A stretch of DNA of 64,000 nt from Hydrocarboniphaga effusa AP103 (GCF_000271305.1 NZ_AKGD01000002.1:1054001-1118000), one strand, 5' to 3'; counted from the stretch's first letter, positions 36,901-45,633 are shown. The notes: generated by a model from the letters alone, not told the origin. Program-made: numbers and translations.

Positions 36901-37833
36901 GTGGTCCGAGTTCCCGATTTTCGAACTGTGAATTTTCGAACTGTGATTAAAGTCGTTCCGATGGCGGCTGCAATGAGCGCCACGATCATCGCCGGCGCCG
37001 CGCTGGCGGACGACCAAGCCGTATCCCCGAATGCAGGGCTCGCCGCCGACATCGTCGTCAACGGCCAGCCGATCAGCGTCAATCACGTCAAATTGATGGC
37101 CGGCGGCCTCGACGTGAATTCGCAGGGCGAGCGCGTCGCCTCTCCCGAGGATGCGCAGCGCGCCGCGCGCGCCGAGCTCATCACCGAAGAAGTGCTCGCA
37201 CAGGCCGCGAAGAAGAAGGGCATCGACAAGCGCGCCGACGTCGTCGACCAGCTCGCGTATCAGCAGCGCGCGATTCTCTCGCGTGCCTATCTCGAAGATT
37301 ATTTCGAGCAGAACCCCGTCAACGACGCGACGCTCAAGGCCGCTTATGAATGGAAGCGCGCCAACAACAAGATCGTCGAGTACAAGGTGCGCCAGATCCT
37401 GGTCACGTCCGACGCCGTCGGGCGCGAAGTGATCGCCGCGCTCAACAAGGGCGAAGACTTCGCCAGCGTCGCCAAGAAATACACGCAGGATCCGGGCGGC
37501 CAGAACAATGGTGGTGATCTGGGCTGGTTCCGCCCGGACATCTTCGTCGACCATCACTTCACCGACGAAATCGAATCGCTCAAGAAAGGCCAGTACAGCA
37601 AGGCTCCGGTGCGCAGCCGCTTCGGCTGGCACATCGTCAAGATCGAGGACGGCCCGCGCGTGATCGCCAAGCCGCAGCCTTACGAGGCGCTCGACGACAG
37701 CGTGCGCGAAGCCCTGCGCCAGCGTGGCGCACAGCAGCAGATCGAAAGCCTGACCACCAAGCTCACCGCCGAGGCCAAGGTCACCGGCCCGGGCGCTGCG
37801 GGCTCCGTCAACCAGAAGAGCGCCAAACGATGA
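36901..37833 (+). CDS. Periplasmic parvulin-type peptidyl-prolyl isomerase
   Basis: A 310-residue SurA/PpiC-like foldase. The start is GTG at 36901, set by AGGAG 6 nt upstream. A signal peptide follows (PMAAAMSATIIAGAALA, cleavage before DDQ). An N-terminal helical chaperone domain (VNGQPISVNHVKLMAGGL, about 50-170) precedes one parvulin domain (about 175-270: VRQILVTSDAVG, DPGGQNNGGDLGWF, SRFGWHIVKIED). The first active-site histidine of the usual RHILV is Gln (RQILV) while the second (GWHIV) remains, so catalysis may be weak. The signal region carries a tandem 15-bp duplication. Its ATGA overlap with the ankyrin gene and its position suggest it folds an exported component of this locus. Confidence 0.82.
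   Translation: MVRVPDFRTVNFRTVIKVVPMAAAMSATIIAGAALADDQAVSPNAGLAADIVVNGQPISVNHVKLMAGGLDVNSQGERVASPEDAQRAARAELITEEVLAQAAKKKGIDKRADVVDQLAYQQRAILSRAYLEDYFEQNPVNDATLKAAYEWKRANNKIVEYKVRQILVTSDAVGREVIAALNKGEDFASVAKKYTQDPGGQNNGGDLGWFRPDIFVDHHFTDEIESLKKGQYSKAPVRSRFGWHIVKIEDGPRVIAKPQPYEALDDSVREALRQRGAQQQIESLTTKLTAEAKVTGPGAAGSVNQKSAKR
36917..36946. repeat. Tandem 15-bp duplication in the parvulin signal-peptide region
   Basis: ATTTTCGAACTGTGA occurs twice head to tail without mismatch, giving FRTVNFRTV in the N-terminal segment. It keeps the frame and includes an in-frame GTG in each unit, so it could alter which start is used. Confidence 0.9.
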
Positions 37834-38522
37834 ACCGCCCGTTTTCCCTCGCCTTACCGCTGATCTCGAGCGCGCTGGCGCTCGCACTCGCCGCCTGCGC
37901 GCATGCGCCGGCCGAGCCGTCCAAGTCCGAGGCGAAGAACGTCGCGGCCGCCGAGCCCGAGCTGTCGCCGCACGATCGGCAGATCTTCTTCATCAACGAT
38001 GTGCGCCGTGGCAACTGCGATGCGATCGCGCCTGCGCTCGCCAGGGGCGCCGACATCAATGGCTACGATTCGCTCGACCAGACCGCGCTGATCGCCGCCG
38101 TGAGCCAGGGCCACCTCGACTGCGTCACCCAGTTGCTCGACAAGGGCGCGGACGTGAATCTCGCCGACCACGCCGGCTGGAGCCCGCTGATCCATGCTTC
38201 GTACTTCGGCGCGAATCTCGACTTGATGGTGCTGCTGCTCGACCGCGGCGCCAACGTCAACGCGCAGAACGGCCGCGGACTCACCGGGCTGTACCTGGCG
38301 ACCGCTGCCGGCCACGAGCTCAGCGTGCGCCTGCTGCTCGCCAAGGGCGCGGACACCCAGCTCGCATCGCAGTCGGGCTACACGCCCTTGCGCGTCGCGC
38401 AGCTGCGCGGCCTCGATCGCATCGCCGCGCTGCTCGAAGGCAAGCAGGTTCCGCTGCAGCCGACGAACGCCGCGGCTCCGGCTGCGAGCACGGCCAAGCC
38501 CGCTGCGACGACGGCTCGCTAA
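37830..38522 (+). CDS. Ankyrin-repeat lipoprotein
   Basis: A 230-residue exported lipoprotein: signal peptide with lipobox LAAC near 23, a linker, then about four ankyrin repeats (55-200) with clear repeat signatures LIAAVSQGHLDCVTQLLDKG, ADVNLADHAGWSPLIHAS, NVNAQNGRGLTGLYLATAAG and GYTPLRVAQLRG. The C-terminus is Ala/Thr/Pro-rich. It overlaps the parvulin stop by 4 bp and precedes the first adaptor-like gene by 22 bp. Periplasmic ankyrin proteins usually mediate protein contacts; here it may scaffold or inhibit a partner of the metal locus. No specific partner can be named. Confidence 0.85.
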   Translation: MNRPFSLALPLISSALALALAACAHAPAEPSKSEAKNVAAAEPELSPHDRQIFFINDVRRGNCDAIAPALARGADINGYDSLDQTALIAAVSQGHLDCVTQLLDKGADVNLADHAGWSPLIHASYFGANLDLMVLLLDRGANVNAQNGRGLTGLYLATAAGHELSVRLLLAKGADTQLASQSGYTPLRVAQLRGLDRIAALLEGKQVPLQPTNAAAPAASTAKPAATTAR

Positions 38523-38544
38523 AGAGAACGGGCTGGCTCATCGC

Positions 38545-39591
38545 ATGCGCGCGGCGACGCTGCTGATCGGATGCTGTGCGCTTTGGCCGGTGCCGGGGTC
38601 GGCTGGGGCACCCGCTGCGCTCGATATCGACAAGGCGCAGCAGCGTCGCCTGCAGCTGCGCACGGTCGAGGCGGTCGATAACGAAAGCCGCGCCATCGCC
38701 GCGCGCGTGATCGCCAACCCGCGCTCGCTCTGGCGGGTGTCGGCCGACCAGCGCGGTCTCGTCGAGCCGCCCGAGCGCGGCTTTCCGAATGCCGGCGATC
38801 GCGTCGAAAAAGGCCAGTTGCTGGCCTGGCTCAGGCCGGCCGTCAGCGACGGCCAATGGCGCGATCTGCAGGGCCAGCACGCTGCTGCGCAGCGCCAGTT
38901 CGAAATCGCCGACCTGAAGATCCACCGCTTCGACATGGACGTGGCGCAGCAGATCGACATCCAGCTGCCGACGCCGTCGATTCAGCTGATCGCCGACTAC
39001 CACGGCAGCGAGGCACGCCGCGCCGTGCTCGACAAGGCGCTCGCGCATCGCATCGCGCTCAAGGCTCCGGTGTCGGGGCGCCTGCTCGATACGCTCGCGC
39101 AATCGGGCGGCGTCGCGCTGGCCGGAACCGCGCTGTTCGAAGGGCTCGTCGAAACCGATGCGGCGGCATCGAGCCTGCTCGTCGAAGTGCTTTGCGATGC
39201 TGATGCGCTCGATACGCGCGCAGCCAGGCAGGCCTTGCGTGCGGATGGCTCGGCGCTCGCGCTCGAATGGGTCGGCGAGGCTTTCGATTCCACGCTGCGC
39301 CGGCAACGCGTCTGGTATTCGGCTCCGACTTCCGACCTGCAGGTCGGCGAGCCTTTGCGCATCGAACTCGCAGCGCGCCAGGCGCAGCCCCGGCTGCCGC
39401 GCAGCAGTGTGTTTTCGTCCGATGGAAACCGCTGGGTCTGGGTGCACGAATCGGCCGAGCGCTTCGTTGCGCGTGCGGTTTCGCTGGCCGAGGCCGACAT
39501 GGGCTCGGTGGCGGTGAGCGCAGGCTTGAGGCCCGGCGATCGCGTGGTGGCCGACGCCGGCGCGCTGCTCAAGCGGAGCGCCTCGCGGTGA
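38545..39591 (+). CDS. Periplasmic adaptor-like protein (HlyD/MFP type), copy 1
   Basis: A 348-residue protein with a short signal peptide (MRAATLLIGCCALWPVPGSA). The membrane-fusion-protein layout is visible: a first lipoyl half-motif region (RGLVEPPERGFPNAGDRVEK then GQLLAWLRP), a helical hairpin with coiled-coil propensity (about 110-165), a second lipoyl half (IALKAPVSGRLLDTLAQSGG), a beta-barrel and a C-terminal membrane-proximal domain (VSAGLRPGDRVVADAGALL). It presumably couples the RND permease to another envelope component. Its stop overlaps the GTG of the second adaptor by 3 nt. No metal-binding His/Met cluster is seen. Confidence 0.8.
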   Translation: MRAATLLIGCCALWPVPGSAGAPAALDIDKAQQRRLQLRTVEAVDNESRAIAARVIANPRSLWRVSADQRGLVEPPERGFPNAGDRVEKGQLLAWLRPAVSDGQWRDLQGQHAAAQRQFEIADLKIHRFDMDVAQQIDIQLPTPSIQLIADYHGSEARRAVLDKALAHRIALKAPVSGRLLDTLAQSGGVALAGTALFEGLVETDAAASSLLVEVLCDADALDTRAARQALRADGSALALEWVGEAFDSTLRRQRVWYSAPTSDLQVGEPLRIELAARQAQPRLPRSSVFSSDGNRWVWVHESAERFVARAVSLAEADMGSVAVSAGLRPGDRVVADAGALLKRSASR

Positions 39592-40691
39592 AATTCATCG
39601 TTCTGATTTTGCTCGGCGCCTTGTTGCCGGGCGCCGCCGCGGCTGCGGAAGCGGCGCCATCGGCAGTATCGCTGAGCTTGTCCAAACCCTTGCAGCGCTC
39701 GCTCGCGATCACCACGCTGACGATCGCCGCGGATGCCAAACCCACGCTGCAGCAGGCCTGGGGCGAAATCGTTTCTCAGCCCTCAGGGCCGGGCTTCGTT
39801 CAGGCCGCGCAGGCCGGAAGGCTCGTCGCCCCCGCGACCGGCTGGCCCTTGCCCGGCGACGCATTGCGCGCCGGCCAGACGCTGGCCCTGCTCGAGCCCG
39901 TGCTCGACCTGGCCGAGCGTTCGCGCCGCGAGGCCCAGCTCGCCGAGCTCACGCAGCGGCAGTTCATCGCCAAGATCAACGTCGATCGACTGGCCTTGCA
40001 ATCGCAGGCGCGCATGGCGGCCGACGACAAGGCCAATCTCTATTTCGAAGAAGCCAGGGCCGAGGCGAGGTCGCTTGAAGAACAGATCGGCTTCCTGAGG
40101 CAAAGCCTGCAATCGCGCATCGAGATTCGCGCAGCCGAAGCGGGCGTCGTACAGCGCAGCCTGGTGTCCGCAGGGTCGGTCGTCGAAGGCGGGCAGCGCC
40201 TGTTCGAGCTGCGCGTGCAGGCGGCTCCGCGTTTGGCCTGGCGCCGCTACCAGGCGCCGAACGGCGAGCTGCAAGCCCAGGCGCTCATGCTGCAAGGCGA
40301 TGCGATCGCCCTCAAGCCGGCCGGCTACGGCGTGGCCGCCGATGGCCTGGGCTGGACGCTGTGGATGGACTTCGCGAGCGCGCCGAAGACTCCGCTGGCA
40401 ATCGGCGAGCTCGTGCGCCTGCGCTACAGCGAGCCGGCCGGATCGACACGCGCATCCGTCGTGCTGCCGCGTCGCTGCGTGCAGGGCAGCGGAAACAATA
40501 CCTTCGTCTGGCTGCATGTCGGTGCCGAGCGCTTCGAGCGCCGCGCGGTGCAGCTGCGTTCGCAGGATGCTGGCTCCTTGAACGAGGACAGCGTCGCAAT
40601 CGACTCAGGACTGGCTCCGCAAGATCGCGTCGTCGATCGCGGCGCTTCGCTGTTGACACAATATCGAATCCCTACAAGCACGCCATCATGA
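39588..40691 (+). CDS. Periplasmic adaptor-like protein (HlyD/MFP type), copy 2
   Basis: A 367-residue protein starting at GTG 39588, which overlaps the upstream stop (GTGA). Signal peptide KFIVLILLGALLPGAAAAA. The adaptor features are AQAGRLVAPATGWPLPGDAL (first lipoyl half), a long helical hairpin (about 105-175, ERSRREAQLAELTQRQFIAK and following), IEIRAAEAGVVQRSLVSAGS (second half), beta domain and C-terminal VAIDSGLAPQDRVVDRGASL. It is divergent in sequence from copy 1, so the pair is not a recent duplication. Its stop overlaps the TonB receptor start by 4 bp (ATGA), an unusual coupling of an efflux adaptor with an outer-membrane receptor. Confidence 0.78.
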   Translation: MKFIVLILLGALLPGAAAAAEAAPSAVSLSLSKPLQRSLAITTLTIAADAKPTLQQAWGEIVSQPSGPGFVQAAQAGRLVAPATGWPLPGDALRAGQTLALLEPVLDLAERSRREAQLAELTQRQFIAKINVDRLALQSQARMAADDKANLYFEEARAEARSLEEQIGFLRQSLQSRIEIRAAEAGVVQRSLVSAGSVVEGGQRLFELRVQAAPRLAWRRYQAPNGELQAQALMLQGDAIALKPAGYGVAADGLGWTLWMDFASAPKTPLAIGELVRLRYSEPAGSTRASVVLPRRCVQGSGNNTFVWLHVGAERFERRAVQLRSQDAGSLNEDSVAIDSGLAPQDRVVDRGASLLTQYRIPTSTPS

Positions 40692-43108
40692 ACTCGTTTC
40701 GTCGCCTTCCCAGCGCTTCCGTCGTCCCGATGTTGCTCGCGCTCGCCACTCCGGTTGCCGCGCAAACCGAAAATGCAGAACCCGCGCAGGCGACTTCATC
40801 CGAAGTGGGCACCGTGCCGGTCGAAGTGGGCGAGCAGGCGGCTCCGTTGCAGCAGCCCGACAGCGACACGCCGACCACGCCGGTGTTTCTCGAGGAAGTG
40901 ATCGTCACCGCGCGCAAGCGCGAAGAGCCCTTGCAGGACGTGCCCGTATCGATCTCGGCGTTCTCGGGCGCCCAGCTCGATGCGCGCGGTGTGGTCGATG
41001 TGCGCGATCTCGCGCAAGCCGTGCCGGGCCTGCAGTTCAGTGATCTGGGCGGCTACAACCTGATCTATCTGCGCGGCATCGGCACCGACATCTTCATTCC
41101 GTCGGCGGAGCCCAGCGTGGCGACGTATCTCGACGGCGTCTACTTTCCGTCGGGCCATAGCATCGCGCAGTCGTTCGGCGCGATCGAGCGCATCGAAGTG
41201 CTCAAGGGCCCGCAGGGCACGCTGTTCGGGCGCAACTCCACGGGCGGTGCGATCGCGATCTTCTCCGAGCAGCCCGGGCCCGAGACCACCGGATCGGTCC
41301 AGACCAGCTACGGCAATTTCGGCGACACGCGCACGCGCGGTCACCTCAATCTCGCGCTCGGCGAAGGCTTCGCAACGAGCGTGTCGGCGTTCTACAACCG
41401 GCGTGACAGCTACTACGACTGGGACAACGCCAACGGCGACGAACTGCCGTCGGAGATCAACAAGGGCGCGCGCGTGCGCGTCGGCATGGAGTTCACCGAC
41501 AACCTCAAGCTCACGCTGACCGGGCTTGCGGCGCAATCGCGAGGCACCAGCACGACGGTGGCGGCGAACGTCGACCCGACCGGTTTTCTCGGCGCGACGC
41601 TGCCGGCCGAGACGCGCGATTACGTCATCACCGCGAATTCGCAGCCCAAGCTCACGACCGATACCTACGCGTACTACGGGCAGTTCGATTGGCACCATCC
41701 GGGCGTCGACATCAAGCTGCTCGGCAGCTTCTACAAGGTGCGCGCCTACGATTACGTCTACGACTTCGACGGCACCCGCCAGCCGATCGCGACCTACGGC
41801 GCAGACAGCGAATTCCAGCGCTTCACCACCAGCGAACTGCAGTTCACGTCCAACGACGAAAGCTGGGGTTCGGACTGGTTCAAATGGGTGGGCGGCCTGT
41901 ATTACCTGAAGAGCCGCGGGGGTTACGATCCGGGCTATCTGCGCCTGCTCGACTTCGTGCAGCTGCCGATCGACAACCTCGTCGGCGCGCTGCCGGAGCC
42001 GGTGCGCGGGCCGCTCGATGCCTTGCTCGGGGGGCTGCCGGATTCGCTGACCTTCTACTTCACGGGCCTGCTCGACACCGAATCGTATTCGGCCTACGCG
42101 CAAAGCACGGTGAGCCTGACCGATTGGTTCGATGTCACGCTGGGCGGCCGCTGGCAGCACGAGACACGCGAGCTCGTCATGTCGAGAGTCGATGTCGGCA
42201 CGCCCGACGCCAGCATCAACTACTCGTTCAACCCGGCCAAGACCAGCGCCAACAACTTCTCGCCGAAGGTGTCGCTGGACTTTCGTCCGGTGAAGGACGT
42301 GCTGCTCTACACCTCGTTCCAGCAGGGCTACAAGAGCGGCACGTACAACATCATCAACATCTTCGCCCAGCCCGAATACGTGAAGCCCGAGCGCGTCACG
42401 TCCTACGAACTGGGCCTCAAGTCGGATTGGTTCAAGCGCACGCTGCGCTTCAATGCGGCGCTGTTCCAGAACGACATCAAGAACCTGCAGTCGGGCTTCA
42501 TGTCGTTTACCTCGGGCGGCGCGGTGAATCTCGAAAACGCGGGCAAGGCGCGCATCCGTGGCGCCGAGATCGAACTCGCGTGGCAGCCGCTGCCGAACTT
42601 CGATCCGGGCCTGACGCTCGGCGGCAATGCGAGCTGGCTCAAGGCCAAGTATCGCGACTACACCAACGCGCGCGGCTTCTGCGAGCGCGACGGCGAAGTG
42701 GAGAACCAGCCCGAATCCTGCAACGCCCTGCCGGACGGCCTGGCCTACGACAACGGCGACTTCTCGGGCAACCGCATCGTCCGCACGCCCAAGTTCAGCG
42801 GCAACTTCAGCCTGAGCCAGAGCTTCGAGATTCCGGGCGGCCCGATCGAAATCGCCGGCGATTACTACTACAACTCGGGCTATTACTACCTCGCGCAGAA
42901 CACGCCGAACACCTTCGAAGACGCCTTCGACATCATCAACGCGCGGATCAGCTATCTGTATCGTCCGTGGTCGCTGCGCGCGACGGTGTTCGGCGCCAAT
43001 CTGGGCGACGAGCGCTACAACCTCGCGCAGTTCCATACCGATTTCGGCCGTCACGATTCGCTTGCGCCACCGCGCACCTGGGGGCTACGGCTGAACTGGG
43101 ATTTCTGA
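40688..43108 (+). CDS. TonB-dependent outer-membrane receptor of the metal locus
   Basis: An 806-residue receptor: signal peptide (to VAA/QTE), a 40-residue acidic linker, then the plug domain from EEVIVTARKREEPLQDVPVS, with GTDIFIPSAEPSVATYLDGV, IEVLKGPQGTLFGRNSTGGA, and a 22-strand-type barrel ending RTWGLRLNWDF. The sequence style is that of the large group of proteobacterial receptors with VTARKREE boxes, whose ligands range from siderophores to sugars and steroids. Translational coupling to two adaptor genes and location in the MbnP/MbnH locus suggest uptake of a metal complex or of an organosulfur compound; the ligand cannot be read from sequence. Confidence 0.9.
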   Translation: MNSFRRLPSASVVPMLLALATPVAAQTENAEPAQATSSEVGTVPVEVGEQAAPLQQPDSDTPTTPVFLEEVIVTARKREEPLQDVPVSISAFSGAQLDARGVVDVRDLAQAVPGLQFSDLGGYNLIYLRGIGTDIFIPSAEPSVATYLDGVYFPSGHSIAQSFGAIERIEVLKGPQGTLFGRNSTGGAIAIFSEQPGPETTGSVQTSYGNFGDTRTRGHLNLALGEGFATSVSAFYNRRDSYYDWDNANGDELPSEINKGARVRVGMEFTDNLKLTLTGLAAQSRGTSTTVAANVDPTGFLGATLPAETRDYVITANSQPKLTTDTYAYYGQFDWHHPGVDIKLLGSFYKVRAYDYVYDFDGTRQPIATYGADSEFQRFTTSELQFTSNDESWGSDWFKWVGGLYYLKSRGGYDPGYLRLLDFVQLPIDNLVGALPEPVRGPLDALLGGLPDSLTFYFTGLLDTESYSAYAQSTVSLTDWFDVTLGGRWQHETRELVMSRVDVGTPDASINYSFNPAKTSANNFSPKVSLDFRPVKDVLLYTSFQQGYKSGTYNIINIFAQPEYVKPERVTSYELGLKSDWFKRTLRFNAALFQNDIKNLQSGFMSFTSGGAVNLENAGKARIRGAEIELAWQPLPNFDPGLTLGGNASWLKAKYRDYTNARGFCERDGEVENQPESCNALPDGLAYDNGDFSGNRIVRTPKFSGNFSLSQSFEIPGGPIEIAGDYYYNSGYYYLAQNTPNTFEDAFDIINARISYLYRPWSLRATVFGANLGDERYNLAQFHTDFGRHDSLAPPRTWGLRLNWDF

Positions 43109-43162
43109 GCGCGGTCTCAAGATCAAGGGTAACGCGCCGCGAGGCACACCGAGGACGACGAC

Positions 43163-43861
43163 ATGCTGTTCCGCCAATTCTTCGAACGCGAGTCGAGCAC
43201 GTATACGTACCTGCTGGCCTCGCGCGTCGGCGGCGAGGCGCTGATCATCGATCCGGTGATCGAGCAGGCTCCGATGCTGCTCGAAACCATCGGTGAGTTG
43301 GGCCTCAAGCTCGTCGTCGCCATCGACACGCACACGCACGCGGACCACATCACCGCGCTCGGCTCGCTGCGCGAATCCACCGCCTGCATGACGCTGATGG
43401 GCGATCGCACGCGGGCCGATTGCGTGAGTCATCGCTTTGCGGACGGCGAGCGCATCGCCATCGACGGCCTGAGCCTGCGCGCGATCTATACGCCGGGGCA
43501 TACCGACGACTCGTTCAGCCTGCTGACCGAAGGGCGGGGCCCGCAGCGGGTCTTCACCGGCGACGTGCTGCTGATTCGCGGTAGCGGCCGCACCGATTTC
43601 CAGAATGGCGATGCCCACGCCGCCTACGATTCGATCTTCAACCGCCTGCTCACGCTCCCCGACGACACCTTGCTGTACCCGGCCCACGATTACCGCGGCC
43701 GCACGGTGTCCACGATCGGCGAAGAGCGTCGCCACAACCCGCGCTTGCAGGTCGGCAGCGCCGGGGAGTACGCACGCCTGATGGACGCCCTCGACCTTGC
43801 TCCACCCAAGCTCATGGATGTGGCGGTGCCGGCGAACCTGCGTTGCGGGCGCCTGAGCTGA
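43163..43861 (+). CDS. Persulfide dioxygenase-like metallo-beta-lactamase-fold protein
   Basis: A 232-residue cytoplasmic enzyme of the ETHE1/persulfide dioxygenase group, which oxidises glutathione persulfide to sulfite with mononuclear iron. The metal site is intact: THTHADH (about 56-62), GHT in YTPGHTDDS, Asp in FTGDVLL, and His in LYPAHDYRG. The family hallmark GRTDFQ is present in RGSGRTDFQNGD. No rhodanese domain is fused. It lies 54 bp downstream of the TonB receptor on the same strand. If the SBP56-like protein makes sulfide from a thiol, this enzyme could act on the derived persulfide; that link is inference. Confidence 0.85.
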   Translation: MLFRQFFERESSTYTYLLASRVGGEALIIDPVIEQAPMLLETIGELGLKLVVAIDTHTHADHITALGSLRESTACMTLMGDRTRADCVSHRFADGERIAIDGLSLRAIYTPGHTDDSFSLLTEGRGPQRVFTGDVLLIRGSGRTDFQNGDAHAAYDSIFNRLLTLPDDTLLYPAHDYRGRTVSTIGEERRHNPRLQVGSAGEYARLMDALDLAPPKLMDVAVPANLRCGRLS

Positions 43862-43983
43862 TGCGGACGGGGTTCAGCCCCCGTGCGTGGACTTCATCGG
43901 GCATTGGTCTTCTGTGATCGAATGCCGGCCTGAGCTCGGCGGCCCCTTATAGAGTCCAGTTTTACTGGAACAGGGGAGCCCCG

Positions 43984-45078
43984 ATGGATCTGCTGGACAA
44001 GCTGCGCGAGCTGTCGGCTCGCGCCAATCGCATCCGCGCGAGCATTCAAACCGAAGAAGCCTGCAAGAACGCTTTCATCATGCCGTTTCTCGGGGCCCTG
44101 GGTTACGACGTCTTCAACCCGGAAGAAGTGGTTCCCGAGTTCGTCGCGGACGTTGGAATCAAGAAAGGCGAGAAGGTGGACTACGCCGTGCGCAAGGACG
44201 GCAAGATCATCATGCTCGTCGAATGCAAATGGAATGGCCGCATCCTGAGCGTGGAGAATGCCTCGCAGCTGTTCCGCTATTTCGTGGTGACTTCGGCGCG
44301 TTGCGCGATTCTGACCAATGGGCTGGTGTTTCAGTTCTACACGGATATCGATGAGCCCAACAAAATGGACACTCATCCTTTCTTCGTCTTCAACCTGCTC
44401 GATTTCACCGAGGCGCACGTCGATGAGCTACGCCGCTTCGCACGCGACAGCTTCGACATCAACTCGGTCATCAGCGCCGCAGCCGCAATGAAGTACACCA
44501 ACCAGGTGAAGCGCCTGCTGAGCGATGAACTCGCGTCGCCTTCCGATGGCTTCGTCAAACTGTTCACCGCCAGGATCGTGCAGGGGCGCAGCACGCAATC
44601 GGTGATCGAGCAGTTCGGGCCGATCGTACAGCGAGCCTTCAACGAGTTCATTCGAGACCGCATCAGCGATCGGCTCAAATCCGCGCTGCGTGACGAGGCG
44701 CCACAGGTACTCGATAGCCAGCCGCTGGAGCAGGCGGTCATCGCCGCAGGGCCGGCAGCCGAGACGACGCCGGCGGAGATCGTGACGACCGACGATGAGC
44801 TCGAGGGCTATCGAATCGTGCGTGCAATCTGCCGCGAACTCGTCGATGTCAAACGCGTGGTGATGCGTGACGCCAAGAGCTACTGCGCGATCCTGCTCGA
44901 CGACAACAATCGCAAGCCGATCGCTCGCCTGCATTTCAATGCGCAGTCGAAACGCTATATCGGAGTGTTCGCGGCCAAGGTCGAAGAGCGCATCGAGATC
45001 ACGGGTCTCGACGATATCTACGCCCAAGCCGATAAGCTCAAGGCCGCGGTCAAAGAGTACGAGTCGGGCACGGCTTGA
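43984..45078 (+). CDS. Orphan HsdR-N-like (type I restriction R-subunit N-terminal) nuclease-domain protein
   Basis: A 364-residue protein. The first about 160 residues match the type I restriction HsdR N-terminal nuclease pattern: QTEEACKNAFIMPFLGALGY, KVDYAVRKDGKIIMLVECKW (PD-(D/E)xK with D, E and K) and LFRYFVVTSARCAILTNGLV. There is no helicase domain, and no methylase or specificity gene nearby. The C-terminal part (about 265-355, beginning DDELEGYRIVRAICRELVDV) is a domain often found in such orphan proteins. It may act as a stand-alone defence or repair nuclease or be inactive. GGGGAG precedes the start. Ends at a TTGA overlap with a possible tiny ORF. Confidence 0.8.
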   Translation: MDLLDKLRELSARANRIRASIQTEEACKNAFIMPFLGALGYDVFNPEEVVPEFVADVGIKKGEKVDYAVRKDGKIIMLVECKWNGRILSVENASQLFRYFVVTSARCAILTNGLVFQFYTDIDEPNKMDTHPFFVFNLLDFTEAHVDELRRFARDSFDINSVISAAAAMKYTNQVKRLLSDELASPSDGFVKLFTARIVQGRSTQSVIEQFGPIVQRAFNEFIRDRISDRLKSALRDEAPQVLDSQPLEQAVIAAGPAAETTPAEIVTTDDELEGYRIVRAICRELVDVKRVVMRDAKSYCAILLDDNNRKPIARLHFNAQSKRYIGVFAAKVEERIEITGLDDIYAQADKLKAAVKEYESGTA

Positions 45079-45633
45079 GTGAAGTACTGTTGTATGAGGG
45101 CATTTTGCGATTCGCAGACGGCTCGCCGTTCGAGATTGCTTCGGCAAAGATGATCTGTGATCCGGTTGCAAGAAAATAAGGCGCCGTGCGACGGAAATGC
45201 GTGTGAAAGAAGGGCCGGCTGGATCTGGCAGCGAGGCTTTTCCTTCTGAGATGGTGAAGGCGCGAGAGACCGTTGAAACCGTGACCGGCCGGGTCACGCC
45301 GGCTTGATCCGGGCTTGATCTCGCCGCGTCACATCCTCCAGTTGCTAAAGAAGACGCTGTTGCCGGAGCGAAGAGTATCGAGTCGATGGCTGCAAGCATC
45401 GACCGTTAGGGAAGAGGGAACGACATTGATCGCCATCATTTCGTCGCCAAGGTTTGGCGGTTGGATGAACCGAGGCGCGCTACAAGCCAGTCGATCAGCA
45501 TCTGTCCAAGTTGCTCGGCCCGTGACGACGCGCGAGCCGGAACGCCGAAGGAAAGACTCGCCATCGGCCGGTTATGCTGGCGCTCGTCTTGCTACGCATA
45601 CGGCGGGCATTCGGACGAGCAAGGAGTAATCAC
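45079..45633. other. 555-bp region without a clear gene
   Basis: Between the HsdR-N-like gene and zwf. The first 100 bp can be read as a 34-residue ORF (45075-45179, TTG start overlapping the previous stop; ends DPVARK). The rest has broken frames on both strands, lower coding character, and no clear promoter, RNA or repeat. It may hold a decayed gene or the zwf regulatory region. Confidence 0.4.

Noticed and set aside
45180..45399. Minus-strand open frame in the gap before zwf
   Set aside because: The frame runs antisense into the HsdR-N-like gene, has no RBS and no recognisable protein features.
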